Positions 29,009 through 37,390 of a DNA stretch of 64,000 nt are shown here, one piece after another; within the stretch, counting starts at the first letter, position 1; every line of letters begins with the position of its first letter. The stretch is from Paenibacillus pabuli (GTDB lineage: Bacteria; Bacillota; Bacilli; Paenibacillales; Paenibacillaceae). The stretch is taken from the NCBI RefSeq assembly GCF_023101145.1, contig NZ_CP073714.1, positions 2,046,001-2,110,000 on the forward strand, in the 5' to 3' direction. Under the pieces are notes generated by a model. That model searched no databases. It saw only the letters and a list, made by a program, of their open reading frames with translations, and was not told where the DNA came from. Position numbers and translations under genes: made by a program.

Positions 29009-29041
29009 AATAGCGGCCGTGCTTATGCGTGTGCCGCTATT
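29009..29041 (+). promoter_or_regulatory. Terminator-less hairpin between ilvC and leuA
   Basis: AATAGCGGC (29009-29017) pairs with GCCGCTATT (29033-29041), with CCGG/CTGG-like extensions and no T-run. B. subtilis has a 3' stem-loop that protects a processed ilvC mRNA; this may be the counterpart. Confidence 0.6.
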
Positions 29042-29086
29042 ACTGGTTTAGAAGAACATAAAATACAAGTCTAGGAGGTGCGAGGC

Positions 29087-30628
29087 GTGCGTAAAATCTA
29101 TGTATTTGACACAACGCTGCGTGATGGAGAACAATCCCCGGGAGTCAATCTGAATACTCGTGAAAAGGTGGAAATTGCGCACCAGCTCGAGCGGCTTGGT
29201 ATTGACCGGATGGAAGCCGGTTTCCCCGCGGCCTCTCCAGGCGATTTGGCGGCGGTTAATGCGGTAGCCAAAGCGGTCAAAAATGTTACCGTTATTGGCT
29301 TGTCCCGCTCAAGGGAGCAGGATATCGATGCGGTGAAAGAGGCGTTGAAGGGTGCTCAGGACCCGTGTATCCATATCTTTTTGGCAACTTCCCCTATTCA
29401 TCGTCAGCACAAATTGCGCATGGACAGAGCCCAGGTTCTCGATACAGCTCGTTCCGCAATCCGTTATGCAAAGAAAACTTTTTCAAAGATCGAATTCTCG
29501 TTGGAGGATGCAGGTCGGACCGAGTATGATTTCCTCGTTGAGATGGTGAATATGGCTGTGGAAGAAGGCGCTGCCGTTGTAAATATTCCGGATACCGTTG
29601 GCTATCTGAGCCCATATGAATACGGAAATATTTTTAAACATCTCAAGGAAAACGTACACAACATTGATAAGGTGCAGCTGAGTGCACATTGTCATAATGA
29701 CCTGGGAATGGCCACTGCCAATACACTCGCAGCCATTCTGAATGGAGCCGATCAAATTGAAGGCACCATTAACGGCATTGGTGAACGGGCAGGTAATACA
29801 GCGATTGAAGAGATTGCCATGGCACTGGAGACACGTCAGGAATTTTTCCAGGCGAAAACTTCGCTGCAACTATCTGAAATTGCTCGGACCAGTCGTCTTG
29901 TGAGTCGTTTGACGGGTATGGTTGTACCTGGGAACAAAGCGATTGTTGGTGCGAATGCGTTTGCACACGAATCCGGAATTCATCAGGATGGTATGCTGAA
30001 AGAGAAAACAACCTACGAGATTATGACCCCAGAGACCATTGGTCTGAAGGAAAGCAAGCTCGTACTGGGTAAACACTCGGGTCGTCATGCCTTCCGTGAG
30101 CGCTTGATTGAGCTCGGTTATGAACTGGAAGAAGAAGCATTGAACCGTGCATTTGCCCAATTCAAAGATCTGGCTGATAAGAAAAAAGAAGTGACGGATG
30201 AGGATTTGCTGGCGGTCATTGAAGAGAAATTGCAGGATGCACCTGAGGTGTTTAAGCTGGAATCCATCTTTGTGACGTATGGTGATGAATCCACTCCAAC
30301 GGCTAAAGTTCGTATTGCTACACTTGATGGGGATACGGTGGAACAAAAAGCAGAAGGAAATGGATCGGTAGATGCCATCTATAATGCAATTGATCAAGTG
30401 AGTGGGGAAGAGGTAACGCTATCCGACTACTCGATCAAATCGGTTACGCACGGTAAGGATGCATTGGGTGAGGTACACGTTGTACTTACTCAAAACCAAA
30501 TATCTGTACAAGGCCGAGGCGTAAGCACGGATATTTTGGGTGCCAGTGCTCGTGCTTATGTAGACGGTTTGAACAAGTTGGTTGAGAAACGCAAGACCTA
30601 CACGGATCGTGTTAATGTGAACCTGTAA
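29087..30628 (+). CDS. leuA: 2-isopropylmalate synthase
   Basis: A 513-residue enzyme that condenses acetyl-CoA with 2-oxoisovalerate, the committed step of leucine synthesis. The TIM-barrel begins with FDTTLRDGEQSPG and holds the metal-binding SAHCHNDLGMA near residue 200. The C-terminal regulatory (LeuA dimer) domain, about 390-513, binds leucine for feedback. I choose GTG 29087, 6 bases after AGGAGGTG (29073-29080); the in-frame GTG at 29078 overlaps that site. It is the last gene of the T-box-led run; leuB is separated by an opposing gene and leuC/leuD are not in the window. Confidence 0.96.
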   Translation: MRKIYVFDTTLRDGEQSPGVNLNTREKVEIAHQLERLGIDRMEAGFPAASPGDLAAVNAVAKAVKNVTVIGLSRSREQDIDAVKEALKGAQDPCIHIFLATSPIHRQHKLRMDRAQVLDTARSAIRYAKKTFSKIEFSLEDAGRTEYDFLVEMVNMAVEEGAAVVNIPDTVGYLSPYEYGNIFKHLKENVHNIDKVQLSAHCHNDLGMATANTLAAILNGADQIEGTINGIGERAGNTAIEEIAMALETRQEFFQAKTSLQLSEIARTSRLVSRLTGMVVPGNKAIVGANAFAHESGIHQDGMLKEKTTYEIMTPETIGLKESKLVLGKHSGRHAFRERLIELGYELEEEALNRAFAQFKDLADKKKEVTDEDLLAVIEEKLQDAPEVFKLESIFVTYGDESTPTAKVRIATLDGDTVEQKAEGNGSVDAIYNAIDQVSGEEVTLSDYSIKSVTHGKDALGEVHVVLTQNQISVQGRGVSTDILGASARAYVDGLNKLVEKRKTYTDRVNVNL

Positions 30629-30733
30629 CACATTATTTGCAGCAAGCAGAGCTCTTCATCGGACTGGAATTCGTCTGGTTGGAGAAGCCAAGATGGAGTT
30701 TCCAGACGTATGTATTTTAGCTCATTGAGGTAC

Positions 30734-30782
30734 AAAAAAAGTCTGACCCTTCAAATTTATTTTGAGGGTCAGACTTTTTTTG
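30734..30782. terminator. Strong bidirectional terminator after leuA
   Basis: AAAAAAAGTCTGACCCTTCAAA pairs with TTTGAGGGTCAGACTTTTTT. The symmetric A and T runs let it end leuA on the plus strand and the aldo/keto reductase on the minus strand. Between the leuA stop and this lies a weaker GTCTGG/CCAGAC hairpin (30673-30707). Confidence 0.93.
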
Positions 30783-30860
30783 TTGTTACGTATAGGATAA
30801 TTACACTTTTATATAAAGCATTTTCATTCAAAAGACGTATTCAGTTCAGTTGATAAGTTC

Positions 30861-31841
30861 TTACCAAGCATACGCGTTCGGAGCATGTCCTCCTGGACCA
30901 GGGAAGATTTCATCCAAACGTTTGAGGACCGTTTCATCCAAAGTAACATCCAAACATTTGAGGGCAGTTTCGAACTGCTCCAGTGTACGCGGCCCAATGA
31001 TGGGTGCGGTAACAGCCGGATTGGCGGCAACCCAGGCCAAAGCTATGGTATCCTGCGGTTCACCGAGTTCACGGCAAAGTGCTGCGAATTGTTCCAGCTG
31101 CGTTTGATGGGATTCAATCCGTTCAGCAATGCCGCCACTGCGTGTACCTTCGAGCTTCTGGAGTGCATTACGTCCGAGTAACCCACCATCAAGCGGACTC
31201 CAAGGAATAACACCAAGGCCCAGCTCTTTCGCTGCAGGCAATACTTCTAGCTCAGGCAAACGGCAGTTAAGACTGTATTTATGCTGCTCCGATACAAGAC
31301 CGAGGAAATGGCGGTTTTTGGCTTCACTTTGAGCAACGGCAATTTGCCATCCAGCAAAGTTGCTTGAACCTACATAACCAATTTTGCCCTGATGAACAGC
31401 ATTCTCGAACGCACCCCATAACTCGTCCCATGAAATGGCGGGATCAACATGATGCATCTGGTACAGTTCAACATGGTCTGTTTGCAGACGGCGGAGGGAA
31501 CCCTCCAAATGGCGTCTGATTTTGTATGCGGAGAGACCTGCATCGTTGTTTGGACCGTCTGTTTCATCGTGCATGGAGCCATAAACTTTGGTCGCAAGAA
31601 CGACTTTTTCACGTCTGCCGCCGCCCTGTTTAAACCAGCGTCCAATGATCTCCTCGGTGAGACCCGAATTTTCGCCCCAGCCATAAATGTTAGCGGTATC
31701 AAAAAAGTTCACACCGGCATCGAGCGCTGCATCCATAATACGGAATGCTTCTTTTTCGTCTGTAGCAGGACCAAAGTTCATGGTGCCGAGACAGATCCGG
31801 CTGACTTTAAGACCTGATTTTCCCAAGTATGTGTATTGCAT
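30861..31841 (-). CDS. Aldo/keto reductase
   Basis: A 326-residue NADPH-dependent oxidoreductase of the AKR superfamily (YhdN/YajO-like). The catalytic tetrad regions are visible: Asp and Tyr in NFFDTANIYGWGE near residues 45-57, and Lys in the KVYGSMHDE region. The HH-type motif MHHVDP is near 138 and the cofactor-binding C-terminus AAVTAPIIGPRTLEQ is present. The ATG at 31839-31841 follows AGGAGGGAT. It lies on the opposite strand between leuA and leuB and so breaks the leucine operon. The physiological substrate is unknown, and no evidence links it to leucine synthesis. Confidence 0.92.
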   Translation of the reverse strand: MQYTYLGKSGLKVSRICLGTMNFGPATDEKEAFRIMDAALDAGVNFFDTANIYGWGENSGLTEEIIGRWFKQGGGRREKVVLATKVYGSMHDETDGPNNDAGLSAYKIRRHLEGSLRRLQTDHVELYQMHHVDPAISWDELWGAFENAVHQGKIGYVGSSNFAGWQIAVAQSEAKNRHFLGLVSEQHKYSLNCRLPELEVLPAAKELGLGVIPWSPLDGGLLGRNALQKLEGTRSGGIAERIESHQTQLEQFAALCRELGEPQDTIALAWVAANPAVTAPIIGPRTLEQFETALKCLDVTLDETVLKRLDEIFPGPGGHAPNAYAW

Positions 31842-32072
31842 GATTGCAATCCCTCCTGAGTTACCTGAATTTGTCTTCAGGCTTTATTTTAACTCAGCCA
31901 AGGGTGCAGAACAACTAATCCAAAATAGCTTATAGGTAAAAACTATTAAAGTCATAGATTGTATATCTTGGTCAAATGACCTCCGAATATGATACAAAAG
32001 AGAGAGTTAAAAATGACACGTTAATTATTGAAGCGAACAATCGAATGAATCGATACAAGGAGTGGACAACCC

Positions 32073-33158
32073 ATGGCAGACGTGAAAAAAATTGCAGTTA
32101 TCGCAGGTGACGGAATCGGTCCCGAAGTCGTAGCAGAAGCAGAGAAAGTTCTCAAACGTACGGAGGAAGTGTTCGGATACCGTTTTGAGACAGAGCATGC
32201 GCTGTTTGGTGGGATCGCCATTGATGAGAAAGGTACACCCCTTCCGGAAGAAACACTGACAGTATGTAAGAGTGCAGATGCTGTACTGCTCGGAGCCGTT
32301 GGTGGTCCAAAATGGGACAACAACAGCAAGGAATTGCGTCCGGAAACAGGCTTGCTTGGCATTCGCAAAGCACTCGGTCTGTTCTCAAACCTTCGTCCGG
32401 CAGTAGTATTTGATTGCTTGAAGGATGCTTCTACCTTGAAACCGGAAGTACTGGAAGGTACGGATCTGATGGTTGTGCGTGAGTTGACCGGCGGAATCTA
32501 CTTTGGAGAGAAATTCAGACGGGAAAGTGCACAAGGCGAAGAGGCTGTGGATACATGTGCTTATAATGTAAGCGAAGTGGAGCGCATCGTTCGTCAGGCA
32601 TTCGAAATTGCTCAAGGACGTCGTAAAAAGCTGGCTTCTGTAGACAAAGCCAACGTGTTGGAAACATCTCGTCTATGGCGCGAAGTTGTTAACCGGGTGG
32701 CACCGGATTATCCTGATGTTGAATTGGAGCATGTGCTTGTAGACAACTGTGCAATGCAGTTGCTGCGTCGTCCTTCCAGCTTTGACGTTATCGTGACGGA
32801 AAATATGTTCGGAGATATCCTTAGTGATGAAGCGGCGATGCTGACAGGTTCGATCGGCATGCTGGCATCTGCATCACTGGGTGAAGGCAGCTTTGGTCTG
32901 TATGAGCCGGTACACGGTTCAGCACCGGATATCGCTGGCCAAGGCTTGGCGAATCCAATTGCAACAATTCTTTCGCTGGCATTGATGTTCCGTACAACCT
33001 TTGGTTATGCAGAAGGCGCTGATGCAATTGAAGCAGCTGTATCTGATGTGCTGAATGCAGGACATCGTACAAGTGACATTGCTGTCGACAAGAGCAAAGC
33101 GATCAGCACGACAGAAATGGGCGACTTGATCGTCGCTGCAATTCAGAAACAGGCTTAA
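32073..33158 (+). CDS. leuB: 3-isopropylmalate dehydrogenase
   Basis: A 361-residue NAD-dependent decarboxylating dehydrogenase that makes 4-methyl-2-oxopentanoate, the third step of leucine synthesis. Family motifs include [13 protein letters not shown] at the start, [12 protein letters not shown] near residue 138 and the metal/substrate site [21 protein letters not shown] near 223. The NAD-binding segment is [20 protein letters not shown] near 278. The ATG at 32073 follows AAGGAGTGG. It must have its own promoter because the aldo/keto reductase gene upstream is inverted. A GGTCA-AA-TGACC inverted repeat (31970-31981) sits in that upstream region. Confidence 0.97.
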   Translation: MADVKKIAVIAGDGIGPEVVAEAEKVLKRTEEVFGYRFETEHALFGGIAIDEKGTPLPEETLTVCKSADAVLLGAVGGPKWDNNSKELRPETGLLGIRKALGLFSNLRPAVVFDCLKDASTLKPEVLEGTDLMVVRELTGGIYFGEKFRRESAQGEEAVDTCAYNVSEVERIVRQAFEIAQGRRKKLASVDKANVLETSRLWREVVNRVAPDYPDVELEHVLVDNCAMQLLRRPSSFDVIVTENMFGDILSDEAAMLTGSIGMLASASLGEGSFGLYEPVHGSAPDIAGQGLANPIATILSLALMFRTTFGYAEGADAIEAAVSDVLNAGHRTSDIAVDKSKAISTTEMGDLIVAAIQKQA

Positions 33159-33172
33159 TAATAGTAACAACC

Positions 33173-33220
33173 GAACAGCCCTTTGCTCCGATCCGGAATT
33201 GCAGAGGGCTGTTCCTTTAT
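33173..33220 (+). terminator. Intrinsic terminator after leuB
   Basis: GAACAGCCCTTTGC (33173-33186) pairs with GCAGAGGGCTGTTC (33201-33214), followed by CTTTAT. The stem is strong and the T-run weak. Confidence 0.8.
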
Positions 33221-33245
33221 AATGTTTGCCACGAAAAATCCTTAT

Positions 33246-33260
33246 TTATAATAATTATAA
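33246..33260. promoter_or_regulatory. Perfect PerR box
   Basis: TTATAATAATTATAA matches the Bacillus Per box TTATAATNATTATAA at every fixed position. It covers the -35 zone of a possible promoter with TATAAT at 33273-33278 and lies upstream of a second one (TTGACT 33280-33285, 17 bases, TAACAT 33303-33308). It is well placed to control the peroxiredoxin gene. Confidence 0.85.
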
Positions 33261-33431
33261 AAAAACAACGATTATAATCTTGACTTTGAGAAGTCCGGAT
33301 GATAACATTTTACTTGTACTTGTTATCAAGTAACAAACCCATTTTAATTACAGGAAAAACGTTTACGTTTTTCTTGATGATGAGCATTCAAATCGAGTGC
33401 TTACATAATCCCAAAGGAGGAATTGTTAGTT

Positions 33432-33971
33432 ATGGCAGAACGTTTGGTTGGTAGACCCGCACCGGATTTTGCAATGGAAACAGTATCGGGAGATGGACAA
33501 GACTTTGGTTCCGTAAAACTGTCCGATTATCGTGGCAAATGGCTCGTATTTTTCTTTTATCCTTTGGATTTCACTTTTGTGTGCCCAACTGAAATTACAG
33601 CTTTGAGTGATGCTGCTGACCAATTCAAAGCTTTGGATACTGAAGTTCTTGGCGTGAGCGTTGACTCCGTACACAGCCACAAAGCTTGGATCAACACACC
33701 TAAAGACAGCAATGGTCTTGGTCAATTGAACTTCCCACTTGCTTCCGACATCACGAAACAAGTTGCTAAAGATTATGGCGTTTTGATTGAAGAAGAAGGC
33801 GTTGCACTGCGCGGTTTGTTCATCATCGATCCAGAAGGCGAATTGAAATATCAAGTCGTTAACCACAATGATGTAGGCCGTAGCGTTGAAGAAACTCTTC
33901 GCGTACTGCAAGCTCTGCAATCCGGTGGATTGTGCGCAATGAACTGGAAACCAGGCGACAGCAATCTGTAA
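33432..33971 (+). CDS. Typical 2-Cys peroxiredoxin (YkuU/AhpC-like)
   Basis: A 179-residue thiol peroxidase that reduces hydrogen peroxide and organic peroxides. The peroxidatic cysteine is Cys51 in FTFVCPTE, and the resolving cysteine is Cys168 in SGGLCAMNWKPG, so it is of the typical 2-Cys (AhpC/PRX1) class. No AhpF reductase gene is adjacent; thioredoxin would be the likely partner. I start it at ATG 33432, which lies 11 bases after AAGGAGG; a TTG at 33423 is too close to that site. A perfect PerR box upstream predicts induction by peroxide. Confidence 0.94.
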   Translation: MAERLVGRPAPDFAMETVSGDGQDFGSVKLSDYRGKWLVFFFYPLDFTFVCPTEITALSDAADQFKALDTEVLGVSVDSVHSHKAWINTPKDSNGLGQLNFPLASDITKQVAKDYGVLIEEEGVALRGLFIIDPEGELKYQVVNHNDVGRSVEETLRVLQALQSGGLCAMNWKPGDSNL

Positions 33972-34000
33972 GCCTGATTGAACTTGAACGTTTATTGTTC

Positions 34001-34035
34001 AAGCCCTCATCCCTCATGGGATTGAGGGCTTTTTG
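34001..34035 (+). terminator. Intrinsic terminator after the peroxiredoxin gene
   Basis: AAGCCCTCATCCC pairs with GGGATTGAGGGCTT around the loop TCAT, followed by TTTTT. Confidence 0.9.
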
Positions 34036-34329
34036 CACCCTTTTGCCAGAGTATAAGCACTATAAGGATGGAAATTGTTTAAACAGGGACGTAAACGTGT
34101 TAATGAAGTAATAGAAGAAAGCCTTCATTTTATCTCTGGAAAGAGGAATCGAAGGGCTTCAAGGCGAATAGGGTATGGAAACCCGGTAAATATTCCGGTG
34201 CTCAGCATTTATAATTTGTACATGAATGTGATACACTGATGGAACTATTCCTTTTTCGGAAGTGCTGGAAGTGTACGGGGCTGTTGTCCAATAAAAAGTC
34301 TCGGCACGTTATAAGGAGGGTGAACAAAA

Positions 34330-34746
34330 ATGAGTTACTGTTGTGGGGCAAGTATGGTGGGAACAAAGGGCACGCTGAAGCATTACCGCACCCAGGTTCA
34401 TAATGTTCCCCTGCTGTTTTGTCCGGTGTGTCACCGGGTCGAGGTGCATTATAAAGTGGAGAATGAATATGAAATTTTGGCTGAATATGCGCATGGAGAT
34501 GGTGCGTCGGAGATTGATTTCCAAGATTACGTGACGGAAGATGAAGATGCGATTTTTGAAAATTGCGTCAATCGTGAAAGCGAGGACGCCATGGTCATTG
34601 TGCAGCGTCAGATCGACATGTCTCTGGATCTGCTTCGGCTTGCCAAGGAAATGAAAGATGAGAAGTGGGAAAGCGAGCTCAAACGTCGGTTAGCTGTCAT
34701 GAGTCAGCGCAGACTCAAAATTCAGCATAACAAGAGTGGATTATAG
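34330..34746 (+). CDS. Zinc-finger protein of unknown function
   Basis: A 138-residue protein with a probable N-terminal zinc site from MSYCCG (Cys4, Cys5) and FCPVCH (Cys31, Cys34), similar in spacing to YgiT-type fingers. It continues into an acidic middle (DYVTEDEDAIFENC) and a basic, helical C-terminus. The start ATG 34330 has an AAGGAGGGTG site 9 bases upstream. It is flanked by terminators and appears to be a single gene. The 294 bases between the previous terminator and this gene show no clear promoter. It could be a small DNA-binding protein, but I see no helix-turn-helix that I would defend. Confidence 0.75.
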   Translation: MSYCCGASMVGTKGTLKHYRTQVHNVPLLFCPVCHRVEVHYKVENEYEILAEYAHGDGASEIDFQDYVTEDEDAIFENCVNRESEDAMVIVQRQIDMSLDLLRLAKEMKDEKWESELKRRLAVMSQRRLKIQHNKSGL

Positions 34747-34780
34747 ATTGAATTTAATTATTTAAATTTTAAACTATACG

Positions 34781-34824
34781 AACGAAGCTGATTCGCTAAT
34801 CGAGCGAAAAAGCTTCGTTTTTCT
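34781..34824 (+). terminator. Intrinsic terminator
   Basis: AACGAAGCT (34781-34789) pairs with AGCTTCGTT (34811-34819), followed by TTTTC, with smaller inner pairing (TTCGCT/AGCGAA). Confidence 0.88.
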
Positions 34825-34885
34825 TGTGTATAGAAACTAATTCACGGTTTTTCTTAAAATAATTTCCATTCGACACTTTCTCCGA

Positions 34886-34915
34886 TTGACTCCCTTCTAT
34901 AAACTTGTCTATGAT
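34886..34915 (+). promoter_or_regulatory. Promoter before the sensor kinase
   Basis: TTGACT (34886-34891), an 18-base spacer and TATGAT (34910-34915). The leader to the kinase would be about 265 bases and includes the short ORF at 34980. Confidence 0.65.
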
Positions 34916-34979
34916 AAAAACAGACTTGCAAAAGAGGCGGAGCAAAAATGTTCGTGTTTGCGAATAGGAGAAGGTTAGA

Positions 34980-35099
34980 ATGGAACAGACGTATATTGTT
35001 TTCCGGATCGACTCATGGTTACCCGGAATAGACCAGCTGTGGTTCCGGACATGCCATCCATATTTTCGGCTCAGCCCCCTAATGAAAGGGCACCGGTAA
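34980..35099 (+). CDS. Possible 39-residue short ORF upstream of the kinase
   Basis: ATG 34980 to TAA 35099 encodes MEQTYIVFRIDSWLPGID and continues for 39 residues. AGGAGAAGG lies about 6 bases upstream, which is a good ribosome site. It sits between the promoter at 34886 and the kinase start at 35188. The composition is mixed, with no signal peptide. It may be a leader peptide or chance; nothing else supports it. Confidence 0.35.
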   Translation: MEQTYIVFRIDSWLPGIDQLWFRTCHPYFRLSPLMKGHR

Positions 35100-35187
35100 T
35101 GAAAAATAAATCGGCCCTTCCTGTTTCTGTGATGATATGATGTCCGAATGGCAAGTTTATCATTTACGTGAAAAGGAGGAACCTGAC

Positions 35188-36291
35188 ATGATTAGTGAAT
35201 TTCAGGATACAGTGCCTCAACCAACGGACGGATTCCCGCCTGTACATCTGGATTACAACAAGTATGAGAATGTCCTGGAACATCTGGATAGCGGTATTAT
35301 GTTGTTTGACAGTAATGGTGTATTGACGTTTATTAACGTTCAAATGGCAAAGTTGTTGGAGCTTCCTAGAAGTCTGTTGAGCGGCTGCACCCTGATGCAA
35401 ATGCTGCATCATCCACAGATGAGCCGATTCAAGAAAAAGAAAATTTTACGCATTTACCGGGAAACCATTTTTCATCGTAAGCGCTATCATGAATTAATTG
35501 ACGAGTATGGTAGGCATTGGCTGGTAACAGTAACGTATGGGGATCAGATGGATGGGGACTTCCTTTTCAGTGTGAAGGATGTTTCCGATTATAAACAGAT
35601 TGAGCAGACCGCTTATCAAAATGACAAACTTGCGATGTTGGGTCGGATTTCGGCATCAATTGCCCATGAAATTCGCAATCCTTTAACTGCAATCCGCGGA
35701 TTTATCCAGCTGCTCAGGCCCCATTTGCTGCAATTGGGGAAAGACGAGTATGCTCGAATTATTCTAACGGAAATTGACAGGGCGAACGACATTATCTACG
35801 AATTTCTGAATTCCTCGAAACCGTCAGCTCCTCAGAAGACCATTATGTCTGTTAACTCTTTGCTCAAAGAGGTGGTCTTGCTGACAGAAAGCGAAGGATT
35901 AATGAAGGGATGCGAAATCACGCTGGATGAAGCAGAAGTCCCGTTAAATGTGTCCATTGATGTCAAACAGATTAAGCAGGTTATTTTGAATATGGTTAAG
36001 AATGCGATGGATGCCATCGAGGATGTGGGCGAAGAGCATACTGGCTTGATTCAGATTTCCACGGGAACCGATAACAAATATGTGCAGATCTCCATTGCCG
36101 ATAATGGACAGGGAATGGATCACAATACCCTTGTGCGCCTGTTTGACCCGTTTTTTACCACCAAGGAGAGCGGAACAGGGCTTGGACTTTCCGTGAGTTA
36201 CCGTATTATCAAAAATCATGGAGGCAACATCTCTGTGGATAGCAAAAAAGGGGAAGGCACCCGGTTCATCATCATGCTTCCCTTGGTGTAA
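35188..36291 (+). CDS. Soluble PAS-domain sensor histidine kinase (sporulation-kinase type)
   Basis: A 367-residue cytoplasmic kinase with no membrane segment. A PAS domain spans about residues 25-140 (ENVLEHLDSGIMLFDSNG). The HisKA domain has the phospho-accepting His160 in SIAHEIRNPLTAIRGF. The HATPase domain has N-box MVKNAMDA, DNGQGMD, FDPFFTTKESGTGLGL and GTRFII. This layout resembles the B. subtilis Kin family that feeds the Spo0 phosphorelay, and no response regulator is adjacent, as expected for orphan sporulation kinases. I start it at ATG 35188, 9 bases after GGAGGA; the ATG at 35137 lacks a site. The signal and partner are unknown. Confidence 0.9.
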   Translation: MISEFQDTVPQPTDGFPPVHLDYNKYENVLEHLDSGIMLFDSNGVLTFINVQMAKLLELPRSLLSGCTLMQMLHHPQMSRFKKKKILRIYRETIFHRKRYHELIDEYGRHWLVTVTYGDQMDGDFLFSVKDVSDYKQIEQTAYQNDKLAMLGRISASIAHEIRNPLTAIRGFIQLLRPHLLQLGKDEYARIILTEIDRANDIIYEFLNSSKPSAPQKTIMSVNSLLKEVVLLTESEGLMKGCEITLDEAEVPLNVSIDVKQIKQVILNMVKNAMDAIEDVGEEHTGLIQISTGTDNKYVQISIADNGQGMDHNTLVRLFDPFFTTKESGTGLGLSVSYRIIKNHGGNISVDSKKGEGTRFIIMLPLV

Positions 36292-36307
36292 TGGCAAGAG
36301 TTATGCA

Positions 36308-36346
36308 AACAGGAATTGGCCAACCCGCCGGTTCCTGTTGTTTTTT
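36308..36346 (+). terminator. Intrinsic terminator after the kinase
   Basis: AACAGGAATTGGC (36308-36320) pairs with GCCGGTTCCTGTT (36327-36339), followed by GTTTTTT. Confidence 0.9.
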
Positions 36347-36418
36347 GTTGAGACGATTAGGGTTATAGTTAGAATGAATGCGAATACATAGCTCAACTTA
36401 CGGGAGGAAGAACCAATT

Positions 36419-37387
36419 ATGAATATCCAGGGAATGGAACAAATGAACAAACAGCTAATGGACCATGTAGGGAAGATCATTGTGGGCAAGGACCATACGA
36501 TTGAGCTTGTGATGACAGCCATCATTGCTTCAGGGCATGTTCTGCTGGAGGATGTGCCGGGGACGGGAAAAACCATGTTGGCCAAATCAGTAGCCTCTTC
36601 ACTGGATTGTACCTTCCAGCGTATTCAATTCACACCGGATCTGTTGCCATCCGATTTGACGGGTATTCATTTTTTTAACCAAAAGGAAGGGGACTTTGAA
36701 TTCAGACCTGGCCCCCTGTTTGCCAACCTCGTGCTGGCAGATGAGATTAATCGGGCTACTCCGCGTACCCAGTCCAGTTTGCTGGAGTGTATGGAGGAGC
36801 GGCAGATTAGTATTGATGGTTCGACAAGACAGCTGGAGCGACCTTTTATCGTCATTGCCACACAAAACCCCGTAGATAACCAGGGAACTTTTCCGTTACC
36901 GGAGGCACAGATGGATCGTTTCATGATGAAGATCCGAATGGGCTATCCAAGCAGTGAAGAAAGTGTAGAAATTCTGAGACGTACGGTAGAGAGCCGTTCC
37001 GTTACCGATCTGTCCGCGATTATTAGCCGTGAGCAGCTGCTTGAGGCACAGAGCACTTATACATCAGTCCAGATTGACGATGATTTGTTGCGATATATTA
37101 TTCGTCTGACAGAAGCCACTCGACAACATCCAGAGCTGTCACTGGGCGTAAGTCCGCGAGGAGCTCAGGCGCTGCTCAAGGCAAGTCAGGCCTGGGCTGC
37201 ATTACATGGCAGGGATTTCGTTCTTCCTGATGATATCAAAATATTGGCGGAGCCCGTGCTAGCCCATCGACTTGTATTCCGCAACCGGGTGAGGCAACAA
37301 GAGGGCTTGGCGGAACGTATTATTCAGGAACTATTGAGCCAGACTGAAGTGCCAACGGAGAATCTTGCTGCAGGCAGCGGGCGATAA
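36419..37387 (+). CDS. MoxR-family AAA+ ATPase
   Basis: A 322-residue AAA+ chaperone-like ATPase. Walker A EDVPGTGKTML lies near residue 45, the VLADEINRATPRTQSSLLECMEE region (Walker B) near 108, and sensor 1 IATQNPVDNQGTFPLPEAQMDRF near 150, all MoxR hallmarks. It begins a three-gene unit with a DUF58 protein (3-base gap) and a DUF4129 membrane protein (4-base overlap). Such units are thought to fold or activate a partner at the membrane. The ATG at 36419 follows GGGAGGAAG. A possible promoter (TTGAGA 36348, TAGAAT 36370) lies upstream. Confidence 0.93.
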   Translation: MNIQGMEQMNKQLMDHVGKIIVGKDHTIELVMTAIIASGHVLLEDVPGTGKTMLAKSVASSLDCTFQRIQFTPDLLPSDLTGIHFFNQKEGDFEFRPGPLFANLVLADEINRATPRTQSSLLECMEERQISIDGSTRQLERPFIVIATQNPVDNQGTFPLPEAQMDRFMMKIRMGYPSSEESVEILRRTVESRSVTDLSAIISREQLLEAQSTYTSVQIDDDLLRYIIRLTEATRQHPELSLGVSPRGAQALLKASQAWAALHGRDFVLPDDIKILAEPVLAHRLVFRNRVRQQEGLAERIIQELLSQTEVPTENLAAGSGR

Positions 37388-37390
37388 CAT

